A DNA stretch of 64,000 nucleotides, taken from Phaseolus vulgaris. Taxonomy: Eukaryota > Streptophyta > Magnoliopsida > Fabales > Fabaceae. The stretch lies in contig NC_023757.2 of the NCBI RefSeq assembly GCF_000499845.2, forward strand, positions 5,056,118 to 5,120,117, read 5' to 3'. Each line of letters begins with the position of its first letter. The first letter of the stretch is position 1. Below, in pieces: positions 31,381 to 44,500 of this stretch. A program made the position numbers and the translations under genes. The notes under the pieces were generated by a model. It was not told the DNA's origin and made no database searches. It worked only from the letters and a program-made list of their open reading frames with translations.

Positions 31381-32093
31381 GATCGGATACGGTTATTAAG
31401 TAAAGTTCGTCGCCGGAGGCCTGTGCTTTATTCTCTGTTAGCAGATAAACCAAATTCGTCTCCCTCAAAAACAGGTAAATCAACTTTGAAAAATAATTTC
31501 AAATATTCAAAATATTATTATTATTTATCATTATTTTTATTAGGAGAAATATTATTGGAAATACAGGTTTCCACATTTTTCTTATAATAATAAAATATAT
31601 ATATATATATATAAATAATTAATTCTTAGAAAAAATATTTTTAAAATTATGTAAATAATAATATAAAATAAATAAGTTTATAATAAATAATTTTTATTTT
31701 AAGTAGTAAATTAATTTTAAAAAATAAAATAAAAAAATAATAATAATAAATTATATACACTAAATAACACAAAACTGATTATAAGAAAAATTCTAGTTAT
31801 AAAAGTTATAGATTATTTTTATTGTATTAAAATGTATATAATTTTATAATTTTTATAAATAATTAATTAAAAAGTAAGAACATATTTTTTTTTATTTTAG
31901 TGTAATAATTTTTTTTGTGCCAGTGGTTGTTTTATCATGATTAGTTATTTAAATTTAAAGTAATTATTTAAAGAATAAAATTGTAAAATATTGTGTATAA
32001 ATGTATCTTTTTATATACTCTTATTTATAAAATATAATTATAAATAATTAAATATTTTTATAATTTTGTAATAAATAATTTTATTTTAATTAG
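31381..32093. other. PRP4K upstream region with an AT microsatellite
   Basis: The bases after 31380 should contain the PRP4K 5' UTR and promoter, but no start site can be fixed. A short (AT)n tract lies at about 31594-31613. The remainder is A+T-rich and non-coding. Confidence 0.45.
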
Positions 32094-32385
32094 TTAACTA
32101 ATTTAAAATTAAAAAATTAAATATATTAATGAAAATAAAACTAATAAAAAATTATATACACTAAATAACTGTTACAAAAATAGTTATAAGGAAAAATTCT
32201 AGTTATTGAAGTTATAGAATATTTTTATTATACTAAAATTAACTAATTTAAAATTAAAAAATTAAATATATTAATGAAAATAAAACTAATAAAAAATTAT
32301 ATACACTAAATAACTGTTACGAAAATAGTTATAAGGAAAAATTCTAGTTATTGAAGTTATAGAATATTTTTTTTATACTAAAATG
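32094..32385. repeat. Tandem duplication, unit 145 bp, two copies
   Basis: ttaactaatttaaaattaaa starts at 32094 and 32239. Both copies continue almost identically through taaataactgttac and gttataaggaaaaattctag to a tactaaaa end. A weaker relative is visible near 31690-31840. Confidence 0.85.
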
Positions 32386-33087
32386 TATATAATTTTATTA
32401 TTTTTATAAGTAATTAATTACATAGTAGAACAAATTTATTTTATCAAATTGTAGGTAGTTCTTTTATGGGAAGGTGGTTGTTCTATTGAGTAATAAGAAA
32501 TTATTATTATAATAATTACTAAAATAAAATATATTATTAAATTGTAAAAAAAATTATAAAAAGTAATTAAACAATAAATAAATTTTATTATTCTATTGTA
32601 GGTAGTTTTTTATTTTGTGAGTAATTTTTTATTTTGTGAGTGATTTTTTATTATTGATAATTATTTTAGTTTAAAATAGTAATTACCAAGAATTTGTGTT
32701 AAAAAAATAGTTAAAAGAGATCATCTCTTTATTAATGTTATAGATTATAATGATAAGAAATGTTATTAGGTTATTTTTGTTTCAAAGATATCTTGACCCA
32801 TAGGTTACTTGATTAGTGAACGACAAGTCTTATAACGGACTAAATGACAACGTCTCGCTTACAAGCACATATTCACAAATCGGGTATTCACAAATCGGAT
32901 TAGGGTCTTTTTTTTTAAAGACTTTAATATAATCTTGGAAACTTTTCTGGAGATGGGTCAACGAACTCTAGTCAGAAGTACTACTCCAAACACGGTTGTC
33001 TTTAGGAGTGAAAAGACCACATGCATCATCCATTATTTCTTTATCTAATATCGACTTAAAGACATAACTCATTATGAGCTAACGGTA

Positions 33088-33390
33088 AGGGTGGTCATGG
33101 ATTGGATTTTGGTAGTAGAATCAAAATCCAAATATTTGAATTAGATTTATAATTCAAATCCATATTTTTCATAAAAATAATTTGAATATCTAAATCCATA
33201 TATTTGGATTGGATTTTAAATAAATTTAGATTGGAAAATTTGGATTTTTTAATTTTAAAGATCCTTATAAATAAAATGGAGATCTGCTCTGAAAATATAA
33301 TAAAATCTGGATTAAACTAAAAACTTGATTTAAATAAATGGATTGGAAATTGAGCAAATTAAGAAAAGTGGATTTTTTTCCCACCCCTAC
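33088..33390. mobile_element. Candidate hAT-like MITE
   Basis: About 300 bp bounded by gggtggtcatgg on the left and an inverted ccacccct on the right, with many internal tttggatt / aatccaaat inverted motifs and no coding frame. Flanks ctaacggta and ctagtggta are similar (7 of 9 bases), a possible decayed target duplication. The ends are approximate. Confidence 0.45.
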
Positions 33391-35529
33391 CTAGTGGTAA
33401 TAGTAGAAATGTACATTAAGTCTTAGTCGACTAAAGAAGGTCAAACGATATTAAGTTTTAGACTTCGAGTTTCAAAAGATCTAAAGACTACATTCACATA
33501 AGATAATGGAGTAAGTACTATAATTGTCACGCTTCATCGTCTTCCAACTTACTCCTTGATCAACCATCACTTAACAAAGTTGGAGTCATCATTGTTAACG
33601 CATATTGTGTACTCATATTTTTAACTATTATACAATTATTTCACTTCTTATTTATTTTATTTTCAGTTTTTAGTTCATTTTGCTTTATTGGTGATAAATT
33701 GGGTTCACTTTACACAATTATTTTAATTTTGTATTTTTAGCTCTTCTAACATTTGCTGATTATTTTAGCCATAACATTTTCTATACACATAACTTTTGTC
33801 TAATTTTAATTAAATTGATTCTACACTTCCAAAGTTTTAAAATGAACCCACGGATTGCTAGATTTAGACTCTTGTTATTCTTTTTTAATTTTAGAAGTTA
33901 AGAAATATTTGCTAAATATTTGGAAAAAGAATCCTATGAGATTGATTTTGCTTTAGCTTACACATTTTTAATTAGGCTTTTAGACCTTATTATAGCCCAT
34001 ATTAGACTCACATTTTTCAAATTTAGAATTTAGGTTCTGAGCCTATTTGAGACCTAATTTTTCTCAAATCAGAGAAAAAAAAACACTTGCACAATTTTTT
34101 TAGGATTTTAGTGTTCCTTATTTTCTATCTATTTTCATATTATTCTATAATATAGTTATTTTTTTAATAGAAAATTAAATCTATGAGATCAATTCATGGA
34201 ATCAAAATCAAACCACAAATTAAACTTTACATCAATCACCATCGATTTGACTTTGTTTTTTTCTTCCCTTAATTCTGATTTAAATTTGTGTTTATAAAAT
34301 TAGAATTTAAATTAAGAATTAATTGAATCTTAATTTAATAATTGAATATGGATTAAATGAATTAATATTTAATTCGTGTAAATTGGTTTACTTAATTAAT
34401 TGAATCGGTTAGATTTTAAATCTTTGATCTAATCTTTTATTTTAGAGAACTAATATTTTTGGAATGTTTGAAAACTCTGATTTAATCTTCTAGAATTTTG
34501 TTTTAGATATTTTATTTTATAATTTACACATTGTATTTTTAAACCCCTAACCCTCAATTTTTATTTCTGTAGAAAGACCCTAAATCTTGAATCCAATTTA
34601 TCCTGTGTCCTTTGATAATTGGCCTAAGTTGCTCTATATTACAAAATTTAGAGAATAACATTTTCTAATTATGTTTTCTATCATGGCAAGATGTGAAACA
34701 ATGATTGACCCATAGAATCTCCTCTGTTTTTCTTTTAAATCTCTAAGAAATTTGTAACATCTTTAATAAATCACATAATTTGTAACCAATTTTTACCTCA
34801 TTACAAAAATGGATCGAAATAATTCAGAGGACTAATATCTGTTACTTTTTTTTTTCTTCTATCAAGAACTAAAACCAGAAAAGTAAAAAAAATTGTGTAA
34901 CTAAATATCAAGCCCAAAGAGAAGCACCCTACATTATCATCGATCACTATCGAAGTTGTAGACAATCAACAATGTAGCTAATAAAAACACTTTTATCTCT
35001 TGATAAAGCAACTTAACTCCTTAATTTGTAATTACAGTTTAAAAATTGCCAATGAATTATCTATACCAGTGACAGTACAGTTTGGTAAGTTTTTTTTTTT
35101 TAATGTAAACAATTTTCTTATAATTCTATTCTTTATGTTCTCAAATAACCATGTCAAACCCACATTCAAATATATATATAAAACAAAATATGCAGATTTT
35201 TTTAAGTCATATTCAAAATTAAAATAAATATTTATAGCGGTTGAATTGAAACACTCAACAAATAGATCTCCTAGTCTATCTATGAATCAATATACAATTA
35301 CAAGCTCTGAGTTAGTTCAAATTTGTCAAATAAAGCAAAATTAGTACTGACCAAAGCCTAGCCAGTATTTGGCTTGACTTGCAAGCTGAAAAGAAAAAAA
35401 TAATGACTAAGCAAAACACAGGAAAGAAAAGTGGTACTTTATAGATTGAAATTGAAAATTTATAAAATATAGAACATCTCCAAAATGACTAGTTAGTAAA
35501 GGCATACCTAAAGGAAATCCTGGGTAGAT
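33391..35529. other. Intergenic region between AAPT 3' end and PRP4K
   Basis: AT-rich and without a supported gene. The right end, near 35529, should include the AAPT 3' UTR. Confidence 0.45.
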
Positions 35530-38500
35530 TTAAGCTTCCTTCCTAGTTATCCTGCAAGTGAACAAACGGTAAGAGTTAGTGCCAAGGGCCATTATCCTTG
35601 AGAAAACTTGGTGTATTGATAAAAGCAAGGATCGATGAAAATAGCATACAAAACTTTGTTATACGAACTAAAAATAAATTAGACTTCATAAACTGGAAAT
35701 GATTTAAAGGGAACAACAAATGCCAAATTTTACAACATGCATACTAACATAAGGATTGGTAATTTTACCTGAAACAGTATATTCCCAGGGCATTGGTAAT
35801 TTCATGAATGACTGATGTGGCAAAGTGCAAGTAAAGTGTCACTGTGTTCATAGAAACAGAATCCTTAAGTAAAACAAATAGTCATAGGATAAAGTATACA
35901 CATTATATATTTACTCAACCTCAAGTGCTAGCCAAAACAAAATTTAACTGAAGAGCAATACAGCAATGTTGATGTGTCAATTTCTCATGTTTGTAATATT
36001 TGTTAATACTTGATAGTAATTTCTTAGTGAGATGAGCTTCTTTACGTTACAAGCAAAACAAATAAAAGCCATAATCATAAATAAGACCCAACATCTGATA
36101 CAAAAAGCATGATAGTCAAACATTGGTGTATGCTACATATTTCTGGTGTCAACTCTTTCTGGTAATTTCAAAATGTATTTTTGCATTGGGAATGTCTGAG
36201 GCTTTCGGAGATGGTGAAATCATTTTTTTTATCATTTATATTGTGGGAAATATATAAAAAAATGTCCAAAGACAACCAAAGAATTTGTTATATGATAAAG
36301 TCTACTTAGCCAATTTATGGTGCTCTTCTCTCTCCAGGTTATTGCGGTTTTGTGTTTCCTTGAGGAGAGGATATTTATCCTTTTTTCTATTGTACTCGTT
36401 TATTTCTCTTTTTAAAGAATATTATGCTTTAAAAAGTAATTAATGAATACTCACATGCTAATCTACACCTAGAAAGAGAAACAGAGAGAAATGCAAGTGT
36501 GATAGATATACACTTTCCTAACTATTTAGGTGTCAATATATAACTACTCATTCACTTTCCTAACTCCTAAGAAAAATGAGAAGCAGTTGCACCTGAAAAT
36601 GCACAGTAACCAAGAAGAACTAGTCTCTCATCTAATAAAGGAACCCTGCAAAAATATATATATATAAATGAGTTTTAGATAAGAAACAAACGAATATGAA
36701 AAGCATCTACTAACGAAATTCAGAATGAAAAATCACAGTACATACCCATCATTCAGCCTTGATGCAAGTACATTAGCAATGGCCAATGGGAGATACACGA
36801 GGGACTGAACAAGATAAATAATGCTTATATCAATAACGGTAACAATCAATCACTGAAATGGAATCATCTAAGTGTTTTCTAGCATGCTTTTGTCATTCCA
36901 CCATTGACAGACAATGACCATTAAGATTAATCTCTAAACAATAATATTAATGTTGTTATACCACTGAATACATGCTAGATAATCTAGAAATTTTCCTTTG
37001 AAAAATGCGTGAATTAAATTTTATTGTTTGAAAGGATTTTTATTCGAATTTCATTCTTAAATGCTTCAAAGAAAACATCACTGATATATTTGATGAAGTT
37101 TTCTAGTTTTCAACGGATTGAGTTTTCAAAAGCCTATGCCACAGCCATTGAGCTTCAGCTCAATTATGTTAATAGATCAAAGACTGATGACTGGGTACCA
37201 AATTCAAAACTTGAAAAATAAAGATTTTCGTTGAATAAGAGGACATTGTTATGAATCCATATTTGATGTTTAAAAACTAAATTACTCTAATGCCATAAGA
37301 AAAATATCATTCCAAATGTTAGAAAATGGTTTTGGAGGCAAGCAACGACTACTTCCCTTCACCAACAAATCTTGCTAATTTAAACATTATATACACTTAC
37401 AGACTACTAATATTGAAGAAAAATAGTGTACTTGAAAAAAACATCGAACATCCATCCCTACCCATCATGCATATCAGACATTCAATCATAAAAACAAACA
37501 TCAAACTGAAAATATACATATTTTGTCCCCAGTTATACCTCCATGTTAATTTATCACAACTCTTGTTTTCAAGTCAAGATTGAAATACCAAGGTTTATCT
37601 TCTCAGAGAAAAGATATATATTGAATGCTGAAAAAGAGTACAGCAGGGTTGCTGAAATGGTATTTCGCTTCCATAGAGGAGGCTGCATATGTAGGGCTGA
37701 CGTTAATCATTCAATAATACAGTTTCACAATGATCCAGACACTATAGGCATAATAATGCTCTCAACCTAAAGAATATAACAATCTTAAGGGATTGAGACT
37801 CGTACTATGTGAGTTTTATAGCTACAGTAAAACATAAATGAAAGAGAAGTTTACTGAAAGCCTGAACAACTTTTGACCCGTGTCATCATTGTGTTTTCAT
37901 AGTTTTATAATGAGGACAACAGCCAAATCAAGCATCTTAATAAAGTAATTCAGGACATGTAAAACATACCATGCACATCCCAGTCTTTAGACCCTTAGGT
38001 TCATCACATAAATGAGACAAAATCATCCTCCCCTGCAAAATTAAGCTTCCCTCATAAAAATCAATAATACATGGAGTTGTTCATAAAAGGAAGCTAGCAG
38101 CAATATAAGTAAAAGGTACTAGAACACACTGCAAGAAGATGAATTTGTGCTTCTTAAGAAAATATGTTTCACATTCATGATTTGTCTTGTAAATAGGGGA
38201 TTAGTAGGATAAAAACATCCTAATATCTCTATAGTAATTAGAAAAATATCCTTAGAAACTACACATTCATTTCAGCAGATTTGATTTCTTTTTTTGAGAA
38301 AATGTGATTGTTACATACATATAGGAGCTAAGAATGTTATTATTATGATTGTAACTAATAAAATACTTCTTCTCTCCCTCTTGTTATTCAAGTTGTTATC
38401 AGAGCTCCCAGCCTTGGGGGCTTTATTTCCACCATTGCCACCATCACACCACCTCCATCCTCGAAAACTACGGTGGGATACAAAAATTTGCGTTTTTTTT

Positions 38501-41500
38501 CTCTAGGGTTGACACGAATTTTACTCCTATGGATCATAATGATTTTCCAAATGTGGTGGGTCCTACCGGTTTGATGGTTTGCACTGGAGTTAGTACATTC
38601 AGTGTATTCTAAAAGGAAGGTCAAGATTAAACCAGATCGATGGTGGAGGATCAGGGTCAAATGATCCTAATTTTTAGATTTGGGATGATAAAAATTCACT
38701 AGGTCGTGACCTTGATGTGGCATTCCACAGCATAGTAGTTAGTATCTTACGATTCACGATACGTATCGTACGAAACGATACGGTTTCACCCTCCCACGAT
38801 ACGAATCGTGTGAAGAATCTTTTTTGTCCCTGAATCTTAGTTGTATCATGCGATTCGCACAAAGAATCGCTGAATCCCGAAACGAAACGATTCCGTATTG
38901 TGTGAATCAGTGTGGATTTTAAAAAATGAGTAAATAAAAAAAGATAGACATAATTTGTTTAATAACATGTATGCACCATAGAGGTTGTTTTGGTGAAATT
39001 GTGTGGTATATATATATATATATACGTACATATATAATTTATATAATTTATTGTATCTTGCATGTATACATATTTTATATATTTAAGTATATATTAAATT
39101 TTTTAATGTTTATGAATCTTACGATTCACGATACTTATCAGCTCTTCGATACACTCCTTGTATCTCGATTCTACTACCATGTTCCACAGTCCTGGAGATA
39201 TGTTAAATTATATGTTTTACACCTCTGCTAAAGAAGTTTAGGATGACCTAAATAACACCATTTCTTCGAAAAAGGATTTTGCTGCCTTGTTATGACACTG
39301 AAAGCAAGGTGTTTAAGGTTCTCTCTCTATTGATCTTCCAAATGTGGTGGGTCCCTACCAGTTTGATGGTTGAAATTATTTGCAATGGAGTCAATACATT
39401 TGGAGGATTTTAAAAAGATGGTCAGGATTAAAGCACAGTGATGGTGGATGAATGAGGTCAAATGACCCTAATTTTTAGATTTGGGATAATGAAGATTCAT
39501 TGATCATAACTTGGATGTGACAATTCCATAGTCCTTGAGATAAGTCAAAATTATATGTTCTATTCCTCTACTAAAGAAATTTAGGATGACCTAAATAACA
39601 TTTTTTCTTTGAAAAAGGATTTTGTTGCTTGTTATGACATTGAAAAAGCAGGGCGTTTAATAACAAACAAAGTTCTCTTTTGATTTAATTCACTATGATG
39701 TTTGAGGACCTGCTTTAAAATCTATCTTAACGACCAAATGGATTCTTGCTTTTATTGACAATTATATCCATGTCACATGGACATGTGTTATGAAAAGTAA
39801 GTCTTTAAGTGATGGAACAAACACAAATGGGGTAAATATTTAAGTGATGGAACAATTGCTAGTCTAGGTGGATGACATGATTATTCCAAGAGACGATGAA
39901 ACATAGAATTGGCTTTAAAATAAAAATTGGTGACCCAATTTAAAATGAAAGACCTAGGAAAACAAGTATTTCCTTGGAATAGAAGATGCTTATTCCAATA
40001 AGGGGTTTTACATCCCCCAAAGAAAATATATACTTAATATCCTCAATGAAATAGGTAAGCTAGGATGTAGAACCTCAAAAGTTCCTATTGAACAAAATCA
40101 TAGATTAGAAGTAACGAACCCAATATCAAATATTGTAGGAAAACTTATTTATTTATCACAACCGAGACTAGGCCTCATTTATGCAATTAGTGTGGTACGT
40201 CACTTTATGCATAATTCAAAAGAAAGACACATGTAAGCAGTTAACAAAAATCTTCAATACTTAAAGTCAAGCCTAGGAAAGGAGCCACTATCAGGAAAAA
40301 GTACACTTTGGCCCTGAAGATATACATTGATGTATATTATGCCAAACTCTATTACTAATAGAAAATCTACCTCTGGGTATTGTATGTTCTAGGGGGAAAA
40401 TCTGGTGACTTGGAGAAGCAAAAGACAGTATAGGATATCCCATTCAAGCACATTAGCTGAATTTTGAACCCTTGCTCAAGGTGCATGTAAAGGATTTTCG
40501 ATGAAAATCATATTAGATGACCTCAAAATAAAGGTTGACATCCCTATGCTATTGAACTATGATAACAAGTTAGCCATGAGCATTACTCATAATCCAGTAC
40601 AATACAATAGAATTAAACATATTGAAATTGACAACACTTCATTAAAGATAATCTTGACAAAGATCTTATGGTTACAACCCATATCCCAACAAGACTTCAG
40701 TTAGCAAACATGTACACCAAAAGAGACTTCCTCAAGATTCCAAGATCTTGTAGGGCAAGTTGGAAATGATCGATATTCATTTACTAATTTGAGGGGGAGT
40801 ATTATAAATAGGGGATTATTAGGATAAAAATATAGTAATATATCTATAGTAATTAGGAAAACTATCCTTAGAATCTATTCATTTATTTTAGCAGAATTTT
40901 ATTTCCTTTTTAAAGAGAATGTGATTGTTACAAATACTAAAGTTGAGAATGTAATTATCATGATTGAAATACAAAATATTTCTTTTCTCCCTCTAATTAT
41001 TACCAATTCCCAAAATCCAACTCAAACATGCTCTAAGTCTAAGGTTCACTCAAAAACATAAAAGCATAATTTAATGAATTCAAAAGATAATGAGGTTCTG
41101 AAAAGAGGTGTTGTTTTATGTTTTATGTGCTTGCTATGCAAAGAACAAGAGAGAGTATTGACCATCTGTTTTTTAGTTGTCCTTCAGCTTATTTTATTTG
41201 GTCCTGACTTCAGAATTTTTGCCCTGATCTTAATAATTTTTCATGTTCTGGTTTTATTACTTTTCTTAAGTCTCCTGGTAGCCCTATTATTAAGCACATT
41301 AAGCTTGATGCTATCACCTTTTCTTTCTGGATGATATGGAGGATGAGAAACCATACTAGATTTCAACATTGTTAAGAACTACATTCAAACTCTAGGTAAT
41401 ATGTCTAAAAAATGTATAATCATATGGATGACTTCTCTGTCTTGGAAGTCTTTTGGCATTAGCACCAGACCTGGTAAGGTCTTTGTTCCTGTGCAACTGT

Positions 41501-44500
41501 ATTGGGACTTCCCTGTTGTGGGCTGGATTAAAGTGAACACTAACGATACTACTTGGGGTCTCCAAGACTTGCTGCTTGTGCGGGTATCTTAAGAGCGAGT
41601 CATGGGGAAAATATTGGTGGTTTTTCTGCTTTATTGAGGAATCAGAATGCCTTGTCTGTTGACATCATGGGGGCTCTTCTTGCCATTGAACAAGTTCAGA
41701 GGGCTAGGTTCATAAAGCTTTTGTTGGAGAGTGATTCTATTTTGCTCTATCAAGCTTTTTCTTCAGCTAAAGGTTCCGTGGACTCTTAGAGGGAGGTAGA
41801 GAAGGTGTATGCATCTGTGTTTTCATGGCTCATATTTTTAGGGAAGGCAATAACTGTGTTGATAAATTGGTTAACCGTGTTGATAATAAGTTAGACTTTT
41901 TTTGGTTTTGGCATGCTCCTTATTTTAGTTTGGATTTTTTCCACCATAACAGATGTCAATTTCCTTTATTCCGTATTTAAGTTGTGTTCCTTTTTCTTCC
42001 ATGGGTTTTGGTTTGATCCCCCCATGTTTTGTATTCCTTTCTTTTCTCTTTTATGTTATGTTTCAAGTGATGACAGATGATTGGTGGATTTTGAGATGTC
42101 AGTCTAGTTGAGATATCAAAAATCATAGTGATGCCTAGCATGAGTTTTCTTTTTTAAAAAAAGACAGCATATTTATTTATAATGGGAAAAGAAAACTGTT
42201 TGGCTTATCAAAACTAGATGGTGCATGAATTATTTCTCACATATTAGTAAAGGTTTTCTTTATTCCAATGATAATGGATAAATACAAAAAGAAAACATGA
42301 TACAAAACAAAATTCAATAACCGTACAAGCATTTTTTTTTTTCGTATTAATTTATTTTCTCTACGGAATTGTAACAAAATTCAATAATTTACTTTGTTCT
42401 GCAGACTACTTTTCTTCCATCAAAGAAAACAAAAGTACAAAATCTACTTAGTCTTTTGGATCCAGATCCTTAAAAATTTAGAGTAACCAATTTTATTTTT
42501 TATTTTTTAATATACTTAAAGATACCATGATTATTCTGTAGTTTATTTATATAATTTTATTTGTTATTCAACAATCCTGAAGTTTCTGTTATTTTTTTAT
42601 CTTCCATGACACTAAGTTAAACTAGGTTCTGGTAGATCAAATCAAATTGTAAATATTTATAAGCCCACATAACCAAATCAATTAACATTACATTTTTTAT
42701 GGATATCTAGTCCTACACAAATTCTACAGAGAGCCATCAGCCAAGAATAATTACAGTAATAAATGGTAACCAGCTAAAATGCACAGCAAAGAAAATAAGG
42801 CATAAAAAAGCCTGAAAGGCACTATAAAAATTGAAAAGAAAAAAAAAACAAGAAAAGCAAACAATTTTTCAAATTTAAACATTCATACCACAAGGTATCC
42901 GAAAGTAAGTCCTGTCCCAATAATAACTAAATGTGGATATCTCCCCATGATGTCTGATGGTGACAAATAATCCCTGCACCAAAAGTCACTCAAGTGCTTA
43001 TAAGAAGTAAAGAATAATAGAATAATATGCTTATCTTTCAAACAAACTGGGTACAAAATTGATGCATCTTGAGTTGAGTTTATACCACATAAGCACTCCT
43101 CCCACAAGTACAACAAATGGGTAAAGCTGCCCAAGAACGAACACATTAATAAAGCATCCAGATTTTAGAGAAAGAATATCATATGAACAAAATATATTAC
43201 CATTGCCAATGCAAGTGGCATGCTTCCATTCCTTGCCTTCACAACCTTATAAACATTAGTAACACTGTATGGAACAAAAAAATAATGTTTACCATCAAAT
43301 ATGCTAAGTAAAACAGCCTACGGAAATACAAAGATCATTCCGTACATAAATTGGTGTAAAATTTTAGCCTATATCATATAAGAAGATATTTGTAGGCTAA
43401 CTTTTATCAGATTCTGGATGATTTAAGGTATTGAATTCTACATACTCTAAAATAAGACCAAATGAACATAACAAGAAAGAAATATGTCATAATACTAACA
43501 CTAACATGTCTTGAGATTATAGGGTTTAAGTAAAAAATTAATAGACTCTAAATAATAGGATAATAGATTAATATGGGGAAATATAGTGTGTTAAAAAGAA
43601 CTTGAACCTATTTCTGTAAATGGTATTTAAGTTGCTTTAAAGTCTCATCTCTGCTCACAAGATCTTGTGCAACCAACGACTTCCACTAATGTTTCATCCA
43701 GGCTAAATAAGTGGTGGTCTTCCATAAACCACTTCAAATGGGGTGCAGTATGCAGCTACTTGGAAACAAGTATTATACCAATATTCAGCTCAAGGTATAA
43801 ACTCTGCCAAAGATTTTGGCTGCTCAGAACAAAATCACCTGAGATAGGTAACCAGTATCCTATCAAGTACTTCAGTTTGCCCATAATGGGGATTCTCCTA
43901 ATCTTACATTACCTTGCTAGATATGAAACTATGACTAGCTCCAGTGTCTATCAAGATCATAATTTCTTTACCCTGCAATTTTCCTTTTAGCTTCATAGTT
44001 TGTGGTTGTGTTCTGTCATGCCACCTGCTGAACATATTGAAAGATCCATCCATTGACATGCCATCTCTACTTTCTTCCCTAAATTCTTGTTTATATTATC
44101 CTCCTCTAAAATCATGGTTATTTCCCATCATCATTCACCCCTTCCATCATGGCTATTTCCCCATCATCTCTAACCTCTTCATCCTCAGACACAAAAAGTT
44201 TTTCAGGACGTCTATATGCCCATATGCTAACCCATAACTGTAACATTTTCCATTTTCTCTCCTCCAAACGCATTCAGCATATGGAAGGGTAAGTGTTATT
44301 CTACTTCTTTGTCCTGAAAAAAATTGGTTCTGCTATCGAGGAAGCTTATCCCTGTGAACTCCTAAAATGGTTCCTCATCCTTGAAAACAAAACCCTAAAT
44401 TGACGGCACGTTCTTGCCGTTCTCACACATTGTGCATCATTTCATGGCTTCTTTTTTATCACATGCAATGTCCATGGCTCTACTAAGGTCTCTAGGGTCA

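Larger units (their letters stand above)
38185..41002 (+). mobile_element. Degenerate Ty1-copia element in AAPT intron 13
   Basis: The LTRs at 38185-38390 and 40800-41002 share ataggggatta, ctatagtaatta and gagaatgtgattgttac but differ at many positions, so the insertion is old. A primer-site relic (ttatcagagctc) follows the left LTR and ttgagggggagt precedes the right. The interior has a duplicated gag segment, an integrase scrap near 39690 (ttgatttaattcactatgatg, reading [11 protein letters not shown]), RT scraps ([26 protein letters not shown]) and RNase H ([29 protein letters not shown]), with many stops and a large central deletion. Its pol is related to that of the Copia at 18.6 kb. It opposes AAPT transcription. 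Confidence 0.87.
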
